Assembly (NCBI GenBank): GCA_028700345.1
Contig: JAQVSW010000014.1
Span: forward strand, 1 to 11,724
DNA from: Candidatus Shapirobacteria bacterium
Lineage (GTDB): Bacteria; Patescibacteriota; Microgenomatia; UBA12405
Reading direction: 5' to 3'
Length of the DNA: 11,724 bases
Positions 1-7,927 of the stretch are shown here, in pieces (the first letter of the stretch is position 1; every line of letters starts with the position of its first letter). A model generated the notes under the pieces. It searched no databases. It was not told where the DNA came from and saw nothing but the letters and a program-made list of their open reading frames with translations. A program made the translations under genes and the position numbers.

Positions 1-663
1 ATGGTTGCCGCTATCGTCATTACTATTTACTATCTTTCCGGAGCTGAAATTATTAGTCTCTTTTTCGCTGGAACTACCGTCGTTATTTTAAGTTTAGCCA
101 TGATTGCCATCTCCCCCTATCGATTAAATCGGGTTAAAACTCTTCTCAATCAACAACAAAATGAAGATTTAAGTTATCACAGCGAGCAAATGATTCTCTC
201 CCTGGCCTCTGGTTCATGGTCTGGAAAAGGTTTTGCTAATTCAGATCATAAATATAAATTTTTGCCTAAAATTAGTACTGATTCAATTTTGGCTATTATC
301 GGTGAAGAAATTGGTTTTGTCGGTCTGACTTTAATTACTTATCTTTTTTTACTGTTAATTTCCCGTCTGATTCATATTTCCCAAATAGCCGCGGACTCCT
401 GGGAAAAACTAGTTGTCGGCGGTATTGCCTGCTGGATTGCTTATCAGGGACTGATTAATTTTGCCGCTATTGTCGCTCTAATTCCTCTGACTGGTATTCC
501 TTTCCCCTTTATCGCCTATGGCGGCTCTTCACTTATTAGTTTATTTTCAGCTCTAGGCCTTGCTATAAATATAGAAAATAAATACGCAAAATTGCTATAC
601 TTTAAAAATGACCGAAACGAGAAAGATAATCCTCACCGGTACCCATCTCACTCCCGCCATTGA
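1..663 (+). CDS. ftsW: FtsW, septal peptidoglycan polymerase (C-terminal part, 5' end cut by window)
   Basis: SEDS-family membrane glycosyltransferase that polymerises lipid II at the division septum with a class B PBP partner. The visible 220 residues align with the C-terminal part of FtsW. A membrane segment leads to SPYRLNRV. Next comes the extracellular catalytic loop, with GKGFANS-K, then LPKISTD (the Asp at visible residue 94 matches the SEDS catalytic Asp) and AIIGEEIGFVG. The last motif is TGIPFPFIAYGGSS near residues 163-177. The spacing S-x-x-K before LP favours FtsW over RodA. The ATG at base 1 is almost certainly an internal Met, since the first helices and the PDxG motif are missing. 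Oddities: the DPxGxGYQ motif before the catalytic loop is replaced by a short Gln/Asn-rich stretch, and LPExHTDF is LPKISTDS. The last 18 codons overlap murG in another frame. The stop is TGA. Confidence 0.93.
   Translation: MVAAIVITIYYLSGAEIISLFFAGTTVVILSLAMIAISPYRLNRVKTLLNQQQNEDLSYHSEQMILSLASGSWSGKGFANSDHKYKFLPKISTDSILAIIGEEIGFVGLTLITYLFLLLISRLIHISQIAADSWEKLVVGGIACWIAYQGLINFAAIVALIPLTGIPFPFIAYGGSSLISLFSALGLAINIENKYAKLLYFKNDRNEKDNPHRYPSHSRH
592..601 (+). promoter_or_regulatory. Candidate extended -10 promoter for murG, inside ftsW
   Basis: TATACT at 596-601 (5 of 6 to TATAAT) is preceded by TGC at 593-595, an extended -10. Six bases separate it from the murG ATG at 608, so transcription would start at or next to the start codon. 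The 8-mer TTGCTATA also occurs at 560-567, where it forms TGC plus TATAAA. No convincing -35 is seen. The position inside the ftsW coding region could make this a chance match in AT-rich DNA. Confidence 0.4.
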
Positions 664-1687
664 ATTAATTAATCAGCTAAAAGCCGACAAAGATATTGAT
701 TGGGAAATTCATTATATTGGCCGAATCCTCAATTCTAGTGTTAGTAGGCAGCCTTCAATTGAATCAAAAATTATTCCAGAGCTAAAAATAAAATTTTACG
801 GAATTAATTGTGGTAAATTTGATCGTCGCTGGCTCCCAAACACTTTAAGAGGCTTACCTCAAATATATTCAGGTTTTAAAGAGGCTTATCGTCTTTTAAA
901 AAAAATAAAACCACATTTAGTAGTTTCTTTTGGTGGTTATGTTTCCGTCCCAGTTATTATCGCCGCCTCCATTCAAAAAATTACTTCCCTTACTCACGAA
1001 CAAACCCAAACTCTGAGTCTGGCTACCAGAATTAATGCTCTTTTTTGTCGCTATGTTGCTCTTTCTTTTCCTCTAAAAACTACTTCCAGTAAATATTTGG
1101 TCACGGGTAATTTGCTTAGAAGAGAAATATTTAATTCACACTCAAAAGAATTTGAAAAAGAAAAAATAGATCTTAAAAAATTTCCTTTATTATTTTTTAC
1201 GGCTGGCAATCAGGGCTCACATCACCTCAATCTCGTTTTAAAAAGCTTATTACCTAAATTATCCTTAAAATACACTATTATTCATCAATGTGGCCAAAAA
1301 GATTATTCTATTTTAAAAAAAATATCGTCTAAATACCCTCATTATTTCGTCAAGGATTATATTGGTACCTTAGACATTGGCTGGGTTTTTCATCACTGCC
1401 GTGTCATTATTAGTCGAGCTGGTGCCAATACCATTCAAGAAATTGAAGCTCTAAAATTATTTTCTATCATTATTCCCTTGCCAGTTAGTCAGCAAGACGA
1501 ACAACTAAAAAATGCTCTTTGGCTCCAAAAAAAATCTCCCAAAAATACTATTATTATCAAAGACGCCGATATTACCGAAGAAAAATTAATAAAGTCCATC
1601 AAAACTTTGGCCTCTAAAAAAAGAAAATCTACTTCTAAATCAGCCTCTCCTAATCTTAGGCTATTAAAACTGATCAAAAGGCTCTAA
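608..1687 (+). CDS. murG: MurG-like UDP-GlcNAc transferase (lipid II synthesis)
   Basis: GT-B glycosyltransferase expected to add GlcNAc from UDP-GlcNAc to lipid I at the inner membrane face, giving lipid II for FtsW and RodA. At 359 residues it has normal MurG length. Visible motifs are VVSFGGYVSVPV and HEQ at residues 130-132 in the N-domain, then VTGNLLRREI, the C-domain loop FTAGNQGSHHLN, SRAGANTIQEIEAL with the donor-binding Glu, and IPLP followed by DEQLKNA. Several motifs depart from consensus: the N-terminal GGTGGH loop is TGTHLTP, HEQN is HEQT, GNPxR is GNLLR, and DHQ is DEQ. The start at 608 is favoured because the first beta strand (RKIILTG) begins four residues later, which makes the 56-base overlap with ftsW genuine. 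There is no Shine-Dalgarno motif. ftsA follows after 9 bases. Confidence 0.92.
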   Translation: MTETRKIILTGTHLTPAIELINQLKADKDIDWEIHYIGRILNSSVSRQPSIESKIIPELKIKFYGINCGKFDRRWLPNTLRGLPQIYSGFKEAYRLLKKIKPHLVVSFGGYVSVPVIIAASIQKITSLTHEQTQTLSLATRINALFCRYVALSFPLKTTSSKYLVTGNLLRREIFNSHSKEFEKEKIDLKKFPLLFFTAGNQGSHHLNLVLKSLLPKLSLKYTIIHQCGQKDYSILKKISSKYPHYFVKDYIGTLDIGWVFHHCRVIISRAGANTIQEIEALKLFSIIIPLPVSQQDEQLKNALWLQKKSPKNTIIIKDADITEEKLIKSIKTLASKKRKSTSKSASPNLRLLKLIKRL

Positions 1688-1696
1688 AATTAATCT

Positions 1697-2950
1697 ATGC
1701 AACATTTTAAAATTATCAACTGTCTCGACATTGGCACTTCAAAGATCACTGCCATTACTGGCCAATTTCCTGAAAACGAAAGCAAGATAAATATAGTCGG
1801 GGTTGCCTCTATTCCCGCCGTCGGTTTTAAAAAAGGCCAAATTATTAACCTAGAACAGGCCTCAAAAACCATTACTGACTGTATTGAATCTACCGAAAGA
1901 ATGGCTGGTTTTCAAATTAATCATGCCTACGTCTCCCTCACCGCGCCTCATCTTGAATCAATAAACTCCAAGGGAGTCACTGCTGTTTCCGGAAGCAATG
2001 GTGAAATCACCCCAGCTGATATTGAAAGAGCCGTTGAAGCTGCCAAAGCCATCTCACTCCCAGTAAGCAAAGAAATAGTTCATGTCATCCCCCGTCTTTT
2101 TACTGTTGATGGTCAAGAAGGAGTCATTGATCCTGTCGGAATGAACGGCATTCGTCTTGAAGTTGAAACCCATTTAATTTTGGCCTCAACTCCCGCTTTA
2201 AAAAATTTATACAAATGCCTTGAAAATATTGGCATTAAAGTCGATGGATTAGTTTATTCTGGTCTTAGCGCCGCCAAAGCCTGTCTGACCGAAACCGAAA
2301 CTGAGCTGGGTGTAGCTCTAGTTGACATTGGTGGCAGCAATACCACTTTGACTATTTTTCAAGAATCATCTCCTATTTTTTCCGGAGTAATCCCCATTGG
2401 CGCCAATAATATTACCAATGACCTGGCCATAGGTCTTCGTCTCCCACTTCAGGATTCAGAAAAAATTAAAATCAAGCTCAAAGCTTATGCCGATAAAAAA
2501 GGCTTCGAAGATGAAATTGAATTGACTCATCTAGGAGTTTTAGGAGAAGACAAGAAAAAAATCTCTTTTTCCACCACCGTCAACGGTATTATCAAAGCTC
2601 GTCTTGAAGAAATTTTTGGCTTTATTTATGACCAGATAGAAGACAATGATTTCAAAAATTCCATTCCCGCTGGCATCGTCCTAACTGGAGGTGGTTCTCA
2701 AACAATTTTAGCCAAAGAAGTCTGTAGTGATATTATTCCCTTACCTGTCAGAATTGCCGAGCCACCACGCCTCGGAGGACTCGTCGACGATATTACTAAT
2801 CCGGCTTTCGCCAGTACTATCGGCACAATATTATATTTTCAAAATAATAAAAGCACTGTCAAATCTAAGGGTTCAAGTAATAAATCAAAAGTATCTTTTG
2901 ATGGAATTTTGGGAAAACTAAAAAGTTTTATTGAACCACTTTTACCATAA
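1697..2950 (+). CDS. ftsA: FtsA, actin-like division protein and FtsZ membrane anchor
   Basis: Actin-fold ATPase that tethers FtsZ to the membrane and recruits later division proteins. At 417 residues it has typical FtsA length. The phosphate-1 motif LDIGTSK is at residues 10-16, the phosphate-2 motif VDIGGSNTT starts at residue 209, and the adenosine motif LTGGGS starts at residue 329. The stretch between, around residues 85-170, fits the FtsA-specific 1C (SHS2) subdomain. The last 20 or so residues form an amphipathic segment (GILGKLKSFIEPLLP) of the kind that serves as the membrane-targeting helix. ftsZ starts 2 bases after the stop, so the two are probably translationally coupled. No Shine-Dalgarno motif precedes the start. 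A weak TCTAAA lies 8 bases upstream. ftsQ is not found beside it. Confidence 0.97.
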   Translation: MQHFKIINCLDIGTSKITAITGQFPENESKINIVGVASIPAVGFKKGQIINLEQASKTITDCIESTERMAGFQINHAYVSLTAPHLESINSKGVTAVSGSNGEITPADIERAVEAAKAISLPVSKEIVHVIPRLFTVDGQEGVIDPVGMNGIRLEVETHLILASTPALKNLYKCLENIGIKVDGLVYSGLSAAKACLTETETELGVALVDIGGSNTTLTIFQESSPIFSGVIPIGANNITNDLAIGLRLPLQDSEKIKIKLKAYADKKGFEDEIELTHLGVLGEDKKKISFSTTVNGIIKARLEEIFGFIYDQIEDNDFKNSIPAGIVLTGGGSQTILAKEVCSDIIPLPVRIAEPPRLGGLVDDITNPAFASTIGTILYFQNNKSTVKSKGSSNKSKVSFDGILGKLKSFIEPLLP

Positions 2951-2952
2951 AT

Positions 2953-4101
2953 ATGGGACTAATCAAAACGCTTACTGGTCAATTTGCCAAAATAAAAGTC
3001 GTGGGAATTGGCGGCGGTGGCAATAATGCCATTAATTCCATGATTTCGCAGGAACAGATTAAAGGCGTTGATTTCGTGGCCGTTAATACTGATTCCCAGG
3101 CACTATTAAACTCTCTGGCTCCTATAAAAATCCAAATTGGAGAAAAAATTACTAAAGGCCTGGGTGCAGGTGGTGACCCCTCCATTGGTCAAGAGGCTGC
3201 GCAGGAATCAAAAGAACGTATCAAAGAAGTCCTCGAAGGTACCGATATGCTTTTTATCACTGGAGGTATGGGTGGAGGTACCTGTACTGGGGCTGCTCCC
3301 ATCATTGCTGAAATTGCCAAAAAGGAACTCGGAATTCTCACTATCGCCGTGGTCACTAAACCCTTTTTATTTGAAGGTACTCGGCGCATGAGCAAGGCTG
3401 ATGAAGGCCTGTCCCGACTCCGTCAACATGTTGATACTCTAATCGTCATTCCCAACCAAAGAGTTTTGGAGGTAGTAAATTCGCAGGCAACCCTTTTGGA
3501 AGCCTTTAAAATTGCTGATTCTGTCCTGACCAAGGGCACCAAAGCCATTGCTGATTTAATCACTGTACCTGGACTAATAAATTTAGATTTTGCCGATATT
3601 AAATCAATTATGAATAATGCCGGCTCAGCTCTGATGGGAGTCGGTGAGGCCGAGGGGGCCAATAAAGCTCAAGATGCTGTTGAGGCCGCTATAGATTCAC
3701 CTCTGGTTGAGGTTAATATTGATGGTGCTCGGGGAGTACTTATCAATATTACGGGTGGACCTGATCTAACTATGTCAGAAATTGAGCAGTCCGCCAAAAC
3801 TATCACCGCCCATGTGGCTCCTGATGCCAATGTTATCTTTGGTGCTTCAATAGATCCCGATCTTACTGATAAAATTAAAGTGACTGTCATCGCTACCGGT
3901 TTTGATTCTAGTAAATCCTCAACTTATTCTTCTTATAAAAAACCCTTATCCTTACAAAAACCCCTTCTTGATCTTGAATCTGACACCCAAAAAGAAATCG
4001 ACCCTAAATTACAAAACCTTCTGGCTGATCAAGAAGTTCCCGAAGGGGTGGACATCGAAGATGAATTTGACATCCCCGCCTTTTTAAGAAAAAACAACTA
4101 A
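2953..4101 (+). CDS. ftsZ: FtsZ, tubulin-like cell division GTPase
   Basis: Polymerising GTPase that forms the cytokinetic Z-ring. It has 382 residues. The nucleotide-binding loop GIGGGGNNAIN is at residues 18-28, VNTD is close to residue 45, and the tubulin signature is GGMGGGTCTGAAP. In the usual GGGTGTG signature the fifth position is Gly, but here it is Cys111 (TGT at 3283-3285), one base from the Gly codon GGT. The catalytic T7 loop NLDFAD (210-215) is intact. A short charged linker of about 45 residues leads to the conserved C-terminal peptide DIPAFLRK (373-380), which in other bacteria binds FtsA; the ftsA gene is immediately upstream. No Shine-Dalgarno motif is seen. Identification is certain. 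How the Cys affects GTP binding or turnover is unknown. Confidence 0.99.
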   Translation: MGLIKTLTGQFAKIKVVGIGGGGNNAINSMISQEQIKGVDFVAVNTDSQALLNSLAPIKIQIGEKITKGLGAGGDPSIGQEAAQESKERIKEVLEGTDMLFITGGMGGGTCTGAAPIIAEIAKKELGILTIAVVTKPFLFEGTRRMSKADEGLSRLRQHVDTLIVIPNQRVLEVVNSQATLLEAFKIADSVLTKGTKAIADLITVPGLINLDFADIKSIMNNAGSALMGVGEAEGANKAQDAVEAAIDSPLVEVNIDGARGVLINITGGPDLTMSEIEQSAKTITAHVAPDANVIFGASIDPDLTDKIKVTVIATGFDSSKSSTYSSYKKPLSLQKPLLDLESDTQKEIDPKLQNLLADQEVPEGVDIEDEFDIPAFLRKNN

Positions 4102-4109
4102 GATTATTG

Positions 4110-4115
4110 TATAAT
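4110..4115 (+). promoter_or_regulatory. Candidate -10 element of an ileS promoter
   Basis: A perfect TATAAT lies in the 24-base ftsZ-ileS gap, with 10 bases between it and the ileS ATG at 4126. A start 6-8 bases downstream would leave a 5' leader of only a few bases. No good -35 is present 16-18 bases upstream, where the ftsZ coding tail lies. The TG at 4108-4109 touches the hexamer directly, so it is not a standard TGn extension. Confidence 0.5.
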
Positions 4116-4125
4116 TTCCTATATT

Positions 4126-6903
4126 ATGGCCTACTTTAAAGAGCTTCAAAACACTCCTGATTTCCCCCTTATCGAAAAGGAAATAATTACTTGGTGGCAA
4201 GAAAACGATATTTTAAACAAATATCTTCAAAAAAATAATAATTCTGATAAAAATTATTCTTTTATTGATGGTCCCATTACTGCCAATAATCCCATGGGAG
4301 TTCATCATGCCCGGGGAAGAACTCTAAAGGATGTTTTCCAAAGATTTAAAAATGCCCAGGGCTTTGCCCAGAGGTTTCAAAACGGTTTTGATTGTCAGGG
4401 ACTCTGGGTAGAAGTTGAGGTCGAAAAAGAAGCTGGTTTTAATTCTAAAAAAGATATTTTGGATTTTGGTGTCGAAAATTTTACCAAAGCCTGTCTGGCT
4501 CGGGTTGATAAATTTTCTAAAATTCAAAGCGAGCAGTCTCAGCGCCTTGGCATGTTTATGGACTGGGATAATTCTTATTACACTAATTCTCAAACTAACA
4601 ATTTATACATTTGGCATTTTCTAAAAAAAATTAATGAGAAAGGCTGGCTCATCAAAAAGAAAAGTGCTACTACCTGGTGTCCTCGCTGTGAAACTGGCCT
4701 CTCCCAGCACGAACAAAGTGATGCCTATCAAGTGGACACCGATACGTCTGTCTATTTAAAATTTAAGCTGAAAAATAGACAAAATGAATTTATTCTCGCC
4801 TGGACCACTACTCCCTGGACCCTCTCGGCCAATGTCCTTTTAGCCATCAATCCCAAGTATCAATACGTTAAGACTAGTTTCGAAGGTCAAATTTTATATC
4901 TGGCCAAAATCGCTGCCGACAGACTCGGTCTGACTGATTACGAAAATATTGAGGCGACTTCACTTCTAAATCTAGAATACGAATCTCTTTACAATATTCC
5001 CGCCCAACAAAACATCAAACACTATGTCACTACCTGGAATGAGGTCAATCCGAGTGAGGGGACTGGCGTTGTTCACATTGCTCCCGGTTGTGGCCAAGAA
5101 GATTTTGAGCTAGGAAGCAAACTAAACAGTGATATGCTTGCCCCTCTTGACTCCAGTGGTCATTTTTTAGAGGGATATGGTGATTTAACCGGTCTTTACG
5201 CCCATAAAGTCAATGATTTAGTCATAGATTATTTAAAAAACAATAACTTACTTTTTAAAACCGAAGAAATTTCCCACCGTTACCCTCACTGTTGGCGCTG
5301 TAAAACTAAATGTTTATTTCGTCTTGAAGATTCTTGGTTTATTAAATCTGATGAAATTAGACCTCTTTTGAAGCAGGCTGCTAAAAAAGTTTCTTGGCAT
5401 CCAAAATATACTGGTCGGCGCATGCAAAACTGGCTCGATTCCATGGATGATTGGATGATTAATCGCAAACGTTTTTATGGTCTAGCGCTGCCTTTTTATG
5501 AATGTGAATGTGGCCAGTTGACAGTCATTGGCTCCAAAGAGGAGCTAAAAGAAAAAGCTATTAACCCCCAGCTTGTCGACAAACTGACTTCCTTTCATCG
5601 ACCCTGGATTGATGAAATTGAAATTAAATGTCCAAAGTGCGGTAAAAACGTTAAGCGAATTCCCGATGTCGGCGATGTGTGGCTTGATGCCGGAGTTGTC
5701 CCTTTCTCAACTCTCAAATATTTAGAAGACAAAAATTACTGGCAAAAATGGTTTCCGGCGCAAATGGTTCTAGAGATGACCGAACAGATTAGACTCTGGT
5801 TTTACTCGATGCTTTTCTTCAGTGTAGTTTTTGAAGGAGAGCCCCCTTACAAAAGCGTCGTTACTCACGCTGAAGTTCGAGACGAAAAAGGGGAGCGTAT
5901 GAGCAAAACCAAAAAGAATGGCATTCCCTTTAATGATGCCATCGAAAAAATGGGCGCTGATCCCATGCGCTGGCTCTATTGTCAACAAAAAGCCTATACT
6001 AGCGTTAATTTTGGTTATAACATTGCTGATCAGGTCAAGCGCGATTTTCTCCTTATCCTTTGGAATTCCTATCGTTTTTTTACTCAGCACGCTAATTTAG
6101 AAAACTGGCAACCGAGCGCTTTTAATCCCAGTGACTTGTCAGAACCAATTGATAAATGGCTATATTCTCGCCTAAACCACACCATCGATCTTGTCACTAC
6201 CAATTTAGAAAAATATAATACTAGTCGGGCCACCGCCGCTATTGAAAAACTAGTTAGCGATCTTTCCACTTGGTACATTCGCCGCAGCCGGGACAGAACA
6301 GACAATTTCGCTTTACTTTTCTTTATCTTTGATAATATTTTTCGACTTATGGCGCCAATTACTCCATTTTTAAGCGAAGTTTTGTATCTAAACCTCCACC
6401 ATAAATCATCAGTTCACTTAGAAGACTGGCCAGTCGCCAACAAAGAAGCCGTCAGCGAAAAACTCGAAAGTGATATGGAGCTGGTGAGAAACCTTTGTCA
6501 GCAAGCCCACTCCGAGCGTCAAAAAGCCTGTATAAAAATTAGACAACCGCTCTCGACTTTAACTATCTGTTGTCCTGTCGTTATTTCAAAGGAGTATTTA
6601 AACAATCTTTCTGAGATTATGTCCCTGGAGTTAAATGTTAAAAAAGTTAATATTAGTCAAGAAAAAAACACAAAAGTGTTATTAGATACCAATATTACTC
6701 CCGAGCTTTCCGCCGAAGGTAAATTTCGTGATCTCGTGCGAAACATTCAAGTTCTCAGAAAAAATCAGGGTTTTGAGATCAAAGATCGAATTAAAATCGT
6801 TGCCCCAGACTGGCCAAAAGATTATGAATCCCAGATTTTAGCAAAAACTCTCGCCGATTCAATTGAAAAAGGGGATAAGCTGGGTGTCGAAAAAATTTCA
6901 TGA
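4126..6903 (+). CDS. ileS: Isoleucyl-tRNA synthetase, variant subtype
   Basis: Class Ia synthetase that charges tRNA-Ile in the cytoplasm. It has 925 residues. The signature region reads PITANNPMGVHHARG: GVHH (58-61) occupies the place of the HIGH box, while KMSKS is RMSKT (591-595). The CP1 editing domain is present, with AWTTTPWTL from residue 225 and GTGVVHIAPGCGQEDF (312-327), including the Asp of the editing site. Two likely zinc sites are visible: Cys185, Cys188, Cys389 and Cys392 (WCPRC plus PHCWRC), and Cys460, Cys462, Cys502 and Cys505. The C-terminal anticodon-binding part includes RQKACIKIRQPLSTL. I recall PMGVHHA-type IleRS from other bacteria such as Chloroflexi, so this is probably a lineage subtype rather than damage; that is from memory. 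Its last 4 bases overlap rodA. No T-box leader fits in the gap before it. Confidence 0.95.
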   Translation: MAYFKELQNTPDFPLIEKEIITWWQENDILNKYLQKNNNSDKNYSFIDGPITANNPMGVHHARGRTLKDVFQRFKNAQGFAQRFQNGFDCQGLWVEVEVEKEAGFNSKKDILDFGVENFTKACLARVDKFSKIQSEQSQRLGMFMDWDNSYYTNSQTNNLYIWHFLKKINEKGWLIKKKSATTWCPRCETGLSQHEQSDAYQVDTDTSVYLKFKLKNRQNEFILAWTTTPWTLSANVLLAINPKYQYVKTSFEGQILYLAKIAADRLGLTDYENIEATSLLNLEYESLYNIPAQQNIKHYVTTWNEVNPSEGTGVVHIAPGCGQEDFELGSKLNSDMLAPLDSSGHFLEGYGDLTGLYAHKVNDLVIDYLKNNNLLFKTEEISHRYPHCWRCKTKCLFRLEDSWFIKSDEIRPLLKQAAKKVSWHPKYTGRRMQNWLDSMDDWMINRKRFYGLALPFYECECGQLTVIGSKEELKEKAINPQLVDKLTSFHRPWIDEIEIKCPKCGKNVKRIPDVGDVWLDAGVVPFSTLKYLEDKNYWQKWFPAQMVLEMTEQIRLWFYSMLFFSVVFEGEPPYKSVVTHAEVRDEKGERMSKTKKNGIPFNDAIEKMGADPMRWLYCQQKAYTSVNFGYNIADQVKRDFLLILWNSYRFFTQHANLENWQPSAFNPSDLSEPIDKWLYSRLNHTIDLVTTNLEKYNTSRATAAIEKLVSDLSTWYIRRSRDRTDNFALLFFIFDNIFRLMAPITPFLSEVLYLNLHHKSSVHLEDWPVANKEAVSEKLESDMELVRNLCQQAHSERQKACIKIRQPLSTLTICCPVVISKEYLNNLSEIMSLELNVKKVNISQEKNTKVLLDTNITPELSAEGKFRDLVRNIQVLRKNQGFEIKDRIKIVAPDWPKDYESQILAKTLADSIEKGDKLGVEKIS

Positions 6904-7898
6904 GAAATAAATTCCCCCTGACTCTAATAATTAGCCTTATCGTTCTTTGCTCCTTCAATCTTCTTATGATTAGTTCTTTGGCTCCCTCACTCCTTCTTAA
7001 ACAAATAGCTTCATGGATCATCGGAATATTCCTCTTTATTTTAGGTCTTCAGATAAATCCCAAACAAACAAAACCTTATCGCTGGTCTATTTTCTTTTTT
7101 GCCTGTATTATGCTTATTTTACCTATAATTCTGGGAAATTTAACTAGAAGTTCACATCGCTGGCTAAATATTGGTTTTTTAACTCTTCAACCCAGTGAAA
7201 TTATGAAAGCGCCTTTGATGTTTTTTTTATCAACTACCAGTCAACCTCTAGTTTTATTGATTCCTGTTTTAATTGTCATACTTCAACCGGATTTGGGAAG
7301 TGCGATTACTATTTTGGCCTTAAGCCTGCCAGCGATTTTTTATAATCCAAAAGCTCTCAAAATTAGCATTTTCATTGGCCTATTTTTAATCCTCCTGTCT
7401 CCTTTGGCTTATCAGTTTATTCTCCGCGATTATCAAAAAGAAAGAATTGTTAACTTCTTAGAGCCCACTCGTGACCCCTTAGGTCAGGGCTATAATTTAA
7501 TTCAGTCTCAAATCGCCATAGGTTCAGGTGGACTATTTGGCAAAGGCTATCGCCAGGGAACTCAAGCACAACTTTTATTTTTACCGGAAAAACACACTGA
7601 TTTTATTTTTGCCGCTACCACTGAAGAATTAGGTTTTTTTGCTATTTCTCTCATTATTCTTGCTTATTTTTTCATCATCAAAACTCTTTTTGATAAAGCC
7701 TTTAGCACTCATAACAACCTCCCTTTATTTATTTTTACTCTAGGTATCGCCATCCAAATTTGGACTCAAAGTTTTGTCAATATTGGCATGAATTTGGGCC
7801 TACTTCCTGTTACCGGCATCCCTCTTCCTTTCATGTCTGTGGGTGGTTCCTCAATTATGTCCCTGCTTTTTTCCTTAGGTATTATTTACTCTGCTTAA
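6900..7898 (+). CDS. rodA: RodA, SEDS peptidoglycan polymerase for lateral wall
   Basis: Multispanning membrane glycosyltransferase that polymerises lipid II for side-wall growth, normally with PBP2. The 332 residues are slightly short compared with about 370 in E. coli. Motifs in order: HRWLNIGFLTLQPSE (86-100), LQPDLGSA (128-135), RDPLGQGYNLIQSQIAIGSG (191-210), GTQ, LPEKHTDFIF with the catalytic Asp at 234, EELGF, and TGIPLPFMSVGGSS (305-318). GTQ together with the intact DPLGQGY motif marks it as RodA rather than a second FtsW. Roughly eight to ten hydrophobic segments are visible. The ATG overlaps the ileS stop (ATGA), which suggests coupled translation, and no Shine-Dalgarno motif sits at useful spacing. 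A separate promoter precedes the next gene, rplU. Confidence 0.96.
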   Translation: MRNKFPLTLIISLIVLCSFNLLMISSLAPSLLLKQIASWIIGIFLFILGLQINPKQTKPYRWSIFFFACIMLILPIILGNLTRSSHRWLNIGFLTLQPSEIMKAPLMFFLSTTSQPLVLLIPVLIVILQPDLGSAITILALSLPAIFYNPKALKISIFIGLFLILLSPLAYQFILRDYQKERIVNFLEPTRDPLGQGYNLIQSQIAIGSGGLFGKGYRQGTQAQLLFLPEKHTDFIFAATTEELGFFAISLIILAYFFIIKTLFDKAFSTHNNLPLFIFTLGIAIQIWTQSFVNIGMNLGLLPVTGIPLPFMSVGGSSIMSLLFSLGIIYSA

Positions 7899-7910
7899 AA
7901 ATTTATCCTG

Positions 7911-7919
7911 TGATATAAT
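7911..7919 (+). promoter_or_regulatory. Extended -10 promoter for rplU
   Basis: TGA followed by a perfect TATAAT (7914-7919) lies in the 29-base rodA-rplU gap, the best promoter match in the window along with the tRNA one. Eight bases separate it from the ATG at 7928, so the predicted transcription start is within about two bases of the start codon. There is no -35 of note, which an extended -10 can do without. Confidence 0.6.
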
Positions 7920-7927
7920 CGAAAAGT

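Noticed and set aside
1..3. ATG at base 1 as the start of a short FtsW
   Set aside because: The alignment begins after the PDxG motif; several membrane helices of the family would be missing, so the gene is truncated by the window.
4102..4125. T-box riboswitch or attenuator before ileS
   Set aside because: Only 24 bases separate ftsZ and ileS; there is no room for a T-box stem or specifier loop, and no terminator hairpin is present.
661..6903. Recoding of TGA as glycine, known in some CPR lineages
   Set aside because: TGA ends ftsW and ileS at the expected C-termini, and no gene has an in-frame TGA where a glycine is needed.
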